A DNA stretch of 64,000 nucleotides from CPC320 sp002684375 (GTDB lineage: Bacteria > Pseudomonadota > Alphaproteobacteria > Rhodobacterales > Rhodobacteraceae): assembly GCA_965662545.1 (NCBI GenBank), contig CBFIHZ010000019.1, forward strand, positions 14,443-78,442, in the 5' to 3' direction. The stretch's first letter is position 1, and the number at the start of each line of letters is the position of its first letter. The position numbers and the translations under genes were made by a program. Shown here piece after piece: positions 60,494 through 64,000 of the stretch. A model generated the notes under the pieces. It saw only the letters and a program-made list of their open reading frames with translations, was not told the DNA's origin and ran no database searches.

Positions 60494-62848
60494 TCAGTTC
60501 GGGATAAGCGAAGGAATAATGGTTACAATCGACGGGAAGAACCACAGCAGCGTGAGTCCAAGGACCTGAATCAAAACAAAGGGGGCAACCCCGCGATAAA
60601 TATGCCCCGTCGTCACCTCTTTCGGTGCAACCCCGCGCAAATAGAATAACGCAAAGCCAAATGGCGGCGTGAGAAAACTGGTCTGGAGATTGACTGCAAC
60701 CATAATCGTCACCCATTTGGGATCAAAGGTACCGCCATAGATGACCGGGCCCACGATCGGGATCACAATGTAAATGATCTCAAGGAAATCAAGCACAAAT
60801 CCAAGCACAAACAACACCAGCATCACGATCAGGAACACCTGAAACTCGCTATCATAGCTTTTGAGGAATTGTTGGATGTAATGCTCACCCCCAAAAGAAA
60901 TCACGACGAGGTTCAGCAGTTGCGACCCAATCAAAATCGTAAACACCATGCTGGTCACCTTGGCCGTCTCACGCACCACAGGCGACAACACGCTCGTGCG
61001 GTAAAGCACCCAACACGCATATAACAGTCCGAACCCTGCGTAGAGATAGGCGGCATAGGCCAAGAAAAACGCCGCCCAGCTTTCTGCGCTGACTTCAGTG
61101 GTATTGATCCGCAGATCAAAGTTGATGCCGATCAAGATCATAATCACAACCGCTAGGGTCGAATTGATGATAACCTTGCCTGATCCACCCTCATCGTGCA
61201 GTTTTCGATACGCCGCAAGCATGATAGCCCCGGCAGCGCCGAGGGCAGCGGCCGGTGTCGGGTTTGTGATGCCGCCCAAGATCGAGCCCAAAACGGCAAC
61301 AATCAGTACCAGCGGTGGAAATACCACCCGAATGAGTTCGTTCGAGGCCAGCCTTTGAACAGCTGTGCGGCACCCGTAAAGCGCAATGGCCGTCGGAATC
61401 GCCATCAGCACAAAGGTTGCCGTAGCACTGGAAACTGGAGAGATGAGCAAGATATCGGTCAGAATTATCAAAGCTGTGCCGATCAAACCGATCATGATAG
61501 GTCTTTGATTGGCCGAGGGGGCAACGCCTCTTGCGGTTGTCAGCATCAAGGCCAGCACAACCGCCAGAGTGGCAATACCAGATCCGACAGGCGGCGCGTT
61601 GTTTACTTTGTCCGATATCGCGTCTGCTAACTCGTCTTCGGACAGTTTGCGGCTCTCTTGCGTACCGCCCGATGATTCTATTTCTGCAGTCTGCTGAACG
61701 GCAACATCCCACGCAGCCTGACCATGCAACTCAATCATGGATTCCGCGCATTCTTCGCTCACATTGGTCCGTAATGACGCGCCTTCCCCGACATCGGTAT
61801 AGCTATCTACCTCAACACTCTGGCTGCCAATCATCCCGACCATGCCCAGCAGAATTGCGCCACCGATCAAAGATACTGGCACGCCCAAGAACCAAGTCAA
61901 CGCCTCTTGTGACGAGATTTTTTCCCCTGAGTCGTCTCCCATCGCCACTGCCGGTGCCTTACTCGGGTTCAGCAATGCGTACCCAAAGGCATATGCGGCG
62001 TATAAAAACGCCAGCATGATACCCGGAAGGAGAGCCGCCTGAAACAACGTTCCAACCGAAACCACAGCCGGTTCACCCAAAAACGTCAGGGCATCCGTGC
62101 ACCCTGCAGCTTGCGCGCGCGCCTCTTGCGCCGCCGAATATAAATCGCCGGCAAGCGTGCCAAGCAAGACGATCACAATCGATGGCGGGATAATCTGGCC
62201 CAATGTGCCGGAAGCCGCAATCACCCCCGTCGACAGCTCGGGGGAATACCCGTTGCGCAGCATGGTCGGCAGCGACAACAGCCCCATGGTAACAACAGTC
62301 GCCCCCACAATGCCTGTGGACGCAGCCAAAAACGCCCCAACAACCACAACGGATACCGCAAGACCGCCCGGTAGCGGACCAAACACCCGCGCCATAGTGG
62401 TCAGTAGATCGTTGGCAATCTTGGAGCGTTCAAGCGTGATCCCCATCAGAACAAACATCAGCACTGCAAGAAGCGTCTCGATAGATTGCCCAGCAAGCAC
62501 ACGCTCGTTCATCCGGTTTACGATAAAAGAAATGTTCCGGTTTAACGCCGTTTCCCAGCCACTGGCAAAGACCGCCTCTGCCACCCGCGGCAGATCGGGA
62601 TATCTAAACACAGACACTGAGTCGGGTTTCACCCCGCTGTGAACCAAATCCATGTAGACCTGAGACGATGTATCAATTGCTTGGTGGATCAGCAGACCCG
62701 CGCTGTCGAGCGCAGCAATGATCGCAAAAGAGATCACCCCGGCCCCACCAATCGCAAACGCAACCGGAAATCCCGAAAGAATGCCGCCAAAGAGGCACAT
62801 AAACACAATTATCAGGCCAATCTCGACGCCATCTAGTCCTAGTATCAT
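60494..62848 (-). CDS. dctM: TRAP transporter large permease, enlarged form
   Basis: 784 residues, against about 430-470 for a normal DctM. The N-terminal part (to about 300) has the first DctM helices, including STGIVGATVVTMGLLSLPTMLRNGYSP and SGTLGQIIPPSIVIVLLG; the end carries DFLEIIYIVIPIVGPVIYG and SFLTPPFGFALFYLRGVAP. Between them are a soluble, Glu/Ser-rich loop (about 360-425) and extra membrane helices. Large permeases of this sort occur in Rhodobacterales with large DctQ proteins. Substrate unknown. Confidence 0.9.
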   Translation of the reverse strand: MILGLDGVEIGLIIVFMCLFGGILSGFPVAFAIGGAGVISFAIIAALDSAGLLIHQAIDTSSQVYMDLVHSGVKPDSVSVFRYPDLPRVAEAVFASGWETALNRNISFIVNRMNERVLAGQSIETLLAVLMFVLMGITLERSKIANDLLTTMARVFGPLPGGLAVSVVVVGAFLAASTGIVGATVVTMGLLSLPTMLRNGYSPELSTGVIAASGTLGQIIPPSIVIVLLGTLAGDLYSAAQEARAQAAGCTDALTFLGEPAVVSVGTLFQAALLPGIMLAFLYAAYAFGYALLNPSKAPAVAMGDDSGEKISSQEALTWFLGVPVSLIGGAILLGMVGMIGSQSVEVDSYTDVGEGASLRTNVSEECAESMIELHGQAAWDVAVQQTAEIESSGGTQESRKLSEDELADAISDKVNNAPPVGSGIATLAVVLALMLTTARGVAPSANQRPIMIGLIGTALIILTDILLISPVSSATATFVLMAIPTAIALYGCRTAVQRLASNELIRVVFPPLVLIVAVLGSILGGITNPTPAAALGAAGAIMLAAYRKLHDEGGSGKVIINSTLAVVIMILIGINFDLRINTTEVSAESWAAFFLAYAAYLYAGFGLLYACWVLYRTSVLSPVVRETAKVTSMVFTILIGSQLLNLVVISFGGEHYIQQFLKSYDSEFQVFLIVMLVLFVLGFVLDFLEIIYIVIPIVGPVIYGGTFDPKWVTIMVAVNLQTSFLTPPFGFALFYLRGVAPKEVTTGHIYRGVAPFVLIQVLGLTLLWFFPSIVTIIPSLIPN

Positions 62849-62866
62849 CGTGCAATTGCCCCTAAA

Positions 62867-63802
62867 TTAGTGAGTGCCCTCATAGGCTTCCTCGCCCTCG
62901 CCCAATGTATCGCGGTCAAGGTATTTGTTTTCGCTCTCTTCACCTTCCTTGCGCTCCAGATACGAGCGATAGAAAAAGGCGATAGATTGCAAGAATACCA
63001 TTGCGGCAAATGCAACCAATAGTATCTTGAACAAGAAATAGGCCGTGAACCCGTTGGGGGAAAACCCGATGGTTTCCACATTCCAGCGCATCGCGCGCGA
63101 CTTCATCAGCAAGCGGTCCAACGCATCACTGGCAGACGGCTTTGGTACGATCAGGTGCCGCCACAAAAAATACCAGCCGTACATCCACATCAGAACAGCG
63201 GTGGGCATCATAAACGCCAAAGATCCAAACATATCAATGGTTTTCTTGGTGCGGTACCGCACCGCAGCATAGACCAGATCAACTCGAACGTGGCCGCCCT
63301 GCACAAAAGTGTATGTCGCGCAGAGACAAACCACCAACGCATTGTACAACTTAAGCTCTTCCGCGTACCAGCTGATATCAAACTGTAGCGGCACTCCGAA
63401 GCCGAAAACAATATCCGGTCGGGTGAAGATTCGTTGCATGAAAACAATGATTACCTGCTGCAGAACCATCAAGAGCCCGGCCCAGGCAAAAAATCGCCCC
63501 ACACCATTAGCAAAGCCCTCGAGCACCCGCACGCAAAGCCACATAAAGCTATTTCGCCAAAATCCGACCGCCGTGACGATCAAAAAGGTCGTAAAAATCA
63601 CAAAGAAAAATTCGACAGAACCGCCATAGTACACAAAGCGCATGACAGCCTGTTTATCCGACCAATCCAGCCAGAGCTGAGGGTGCAAGACCGCATAGCC
63701 AAAATTGTAAAACGACATGACAATGTTCTGTGCCAGCCATTGTACACCGTGTAAGAGCGTCATAAGCGCGTCAAACAAGCCAACTGAGCCTTCTTCTTGC
63801 AT
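62867..63802 (-). CDS. dctQ: TRAP transporter small permease, enlarged form
   Basis: 311 residues, about 100 more than a normal DctQ. An N-terminal hydrophobic region (about 10-110) precedes the usual four-helix part, where VQGGHVRVDLVYAAVRYR gives the DctQ motif. The C-terminal tail is highly charged (YLERKEGEESENKYLDRDTLGEGEEAYEG). It starts 102 bases after the dctP stop and ends 18 bases before dctM. Confidence 0.88.
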   Translation of the reverse strand: MQEEGSVGLFDALMTLLHGVQWLAQNIVMSFYNFGYAVLHPQLWLDWSDKQAVMRFVYYGGSVEFFFVIFTTFLIVTAVGFWRNSFMWLCVRVLEGFANGVGRFFAWAGLLMVLQQVIIVFMQRIFTRPDIVFGFGVPLQFDISWYAEELKLYNALVVCLCATYTFVQGGHVRVDLVYAAVRYRTKKTIDMFGSLAFMMPTAVLMWMYGWYFLWRHLIVPKPSASDALDRLLMKSRAMRWNVETIGFSPNGFTAYFLFKILLVAFAAMVFLQSIAFFYRSYLERKEGEESENKYLDRDTLGEGEEAYEGTH

Positions 63803-63857
63803 GATCTCTCCCCAGCGCGCCCGTTCGCGGATCTTGGCTATATCGTAATTTTATTTC

Positions 63858-63884
63858 GGAAGGCCCAGCCTAAACTGGACCTCC
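63858..63884 (-). terminator. Imperfect hairpin between the second dctP and dctQ
   Basis: On the minus strand GGAGGTCCAG pairs with CTGGGCCTTCC (one bulge, one mismatch) around a six- to seven-base loop, followed by A/T-rich sequence. It holds the same place as the dctP-dctQ hairpin of the first TRAP operon. Confidence 0.4.
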
Positions 63885-63904
63885 ACATTTTACAACAGCT
63901 TTGG

Positions 63905-64000
63905 TTACCCGCCCAAAACGCGATTGCGCTGCTCGACGTAGTAACCGTCGGATTTGTTGATCCAAGACGATGAAGTGGCCATCGAGGCCTCAAAGCTGGC
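63905..64000 (-). CDS. dctP: TRAP substrate-binding protein, C-terminal end only
   Basis: The last 31 codons of a protein whose start lies beyond the window: the sequence ends SSSWINKSDGYYVEQRNRVLGG. Position upstream of the enlarged dctQ and dctM identifies it as the binding protein of this TRAP system. Nothing can be said about its substrate. Confidence 0.7.
   Translation of the reverse strand, partial: ASFEASMATSSSWINKSDGYYVEQRNRVLGG

Noticed and set aside
1..64000. CRISPR arrays, insertion sequences, prophage genes, rRNA genes
   Set aside because: Looked for regularly spaced repeats, transposase or integrase motifs and rRNA sequence; none found by eye.

Overview
The window looks like chromosomal DNA of a marine alphaproteobacterium of the Rhodobacterales (Roseobacter group) with moderate G+C. 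The inference rests on gene orders and protein types typical of that order: accB-accC-aat next to a DUF2155 protein, MlaD and NDUFA12; the dgt-argS-SPOR-nagZ-scpA-scpB block; a Tat-exported formate dehydrogenase with DUF3305/DUF3306 proteins; two TRAP transporters; and a DksA with one cysteine. No insertion sequence, integrase, prophage or CRISPR array was seen, and almost everything is densely packed host backbone.

Layout. 1-10 kb: the start of an acyl-CoA synthetase, acetyl-CoA carboxylase subunits, an N-degron transferase, MlaD and NDUFA12, ClpX and ClpP, a photolyase-family protein with unusual domain order, the rpsF-rpsR-rplI operon, and a membrane protein/XRE repressor pair behind a 28-bp perfect palindrome. 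10-17 kb: a dctPQM TRAP operon divergent from a Cache-domain histidine kinase, which converges on an NtrC-like response regulator lacking the GAFTGA loop.

17-30 kb: the most coherent accessory system. The formate dehydrogenase operon (DUF3305, DUF3306, TorD chaperone, 62-residue Tat peptide, molybdo/tungsto catalytic subunit, FeS subunit, cytochrome b subunit) is divergent from a 652-residue polyferredoxin. Next to it lie a protein that appears to join a shortened TupA-like oxyanion-binder fold to a c-type cytochrome, and a tightly coupled module of DUF6494, ApbC/Mrp, a biotin/lipoate-ligase-like protein without the usual catalytic lysine, and DUF6505. The natural reading is a formate oxidation system with its own maturation and perhaps metal- or redox-sensing parts.

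30-42 kb: a histone-deacetylase-like hydrolase, an AbrB-type membrane protein, an ABC-F ATPase, OlsB, BamE, and the DUF177-rpmF-plsX-fabH-ihfA-merR block ending in tRNA-Pro(GGG). About 1 kb after the tRNA carries no convincing gene but has two clear inverted repeats. 42-60 kb: a double-domain dCTP deaminase, ScpA/ScpB, NagZ, SPOR protein, ArgS, Dgt, ErpA, Xth, a flavin monooxygenase, DksA, a MoxR/small membrane protein/VWA set, an M48 protease, GlnE and the Bpt transferase. 60-64 kb: a second TRAP operon with enlarged permeases, cut by the window end. Starts were moved from the longest frame wherever a Shine-Dalgarno, family length or gene overlap argued for it.
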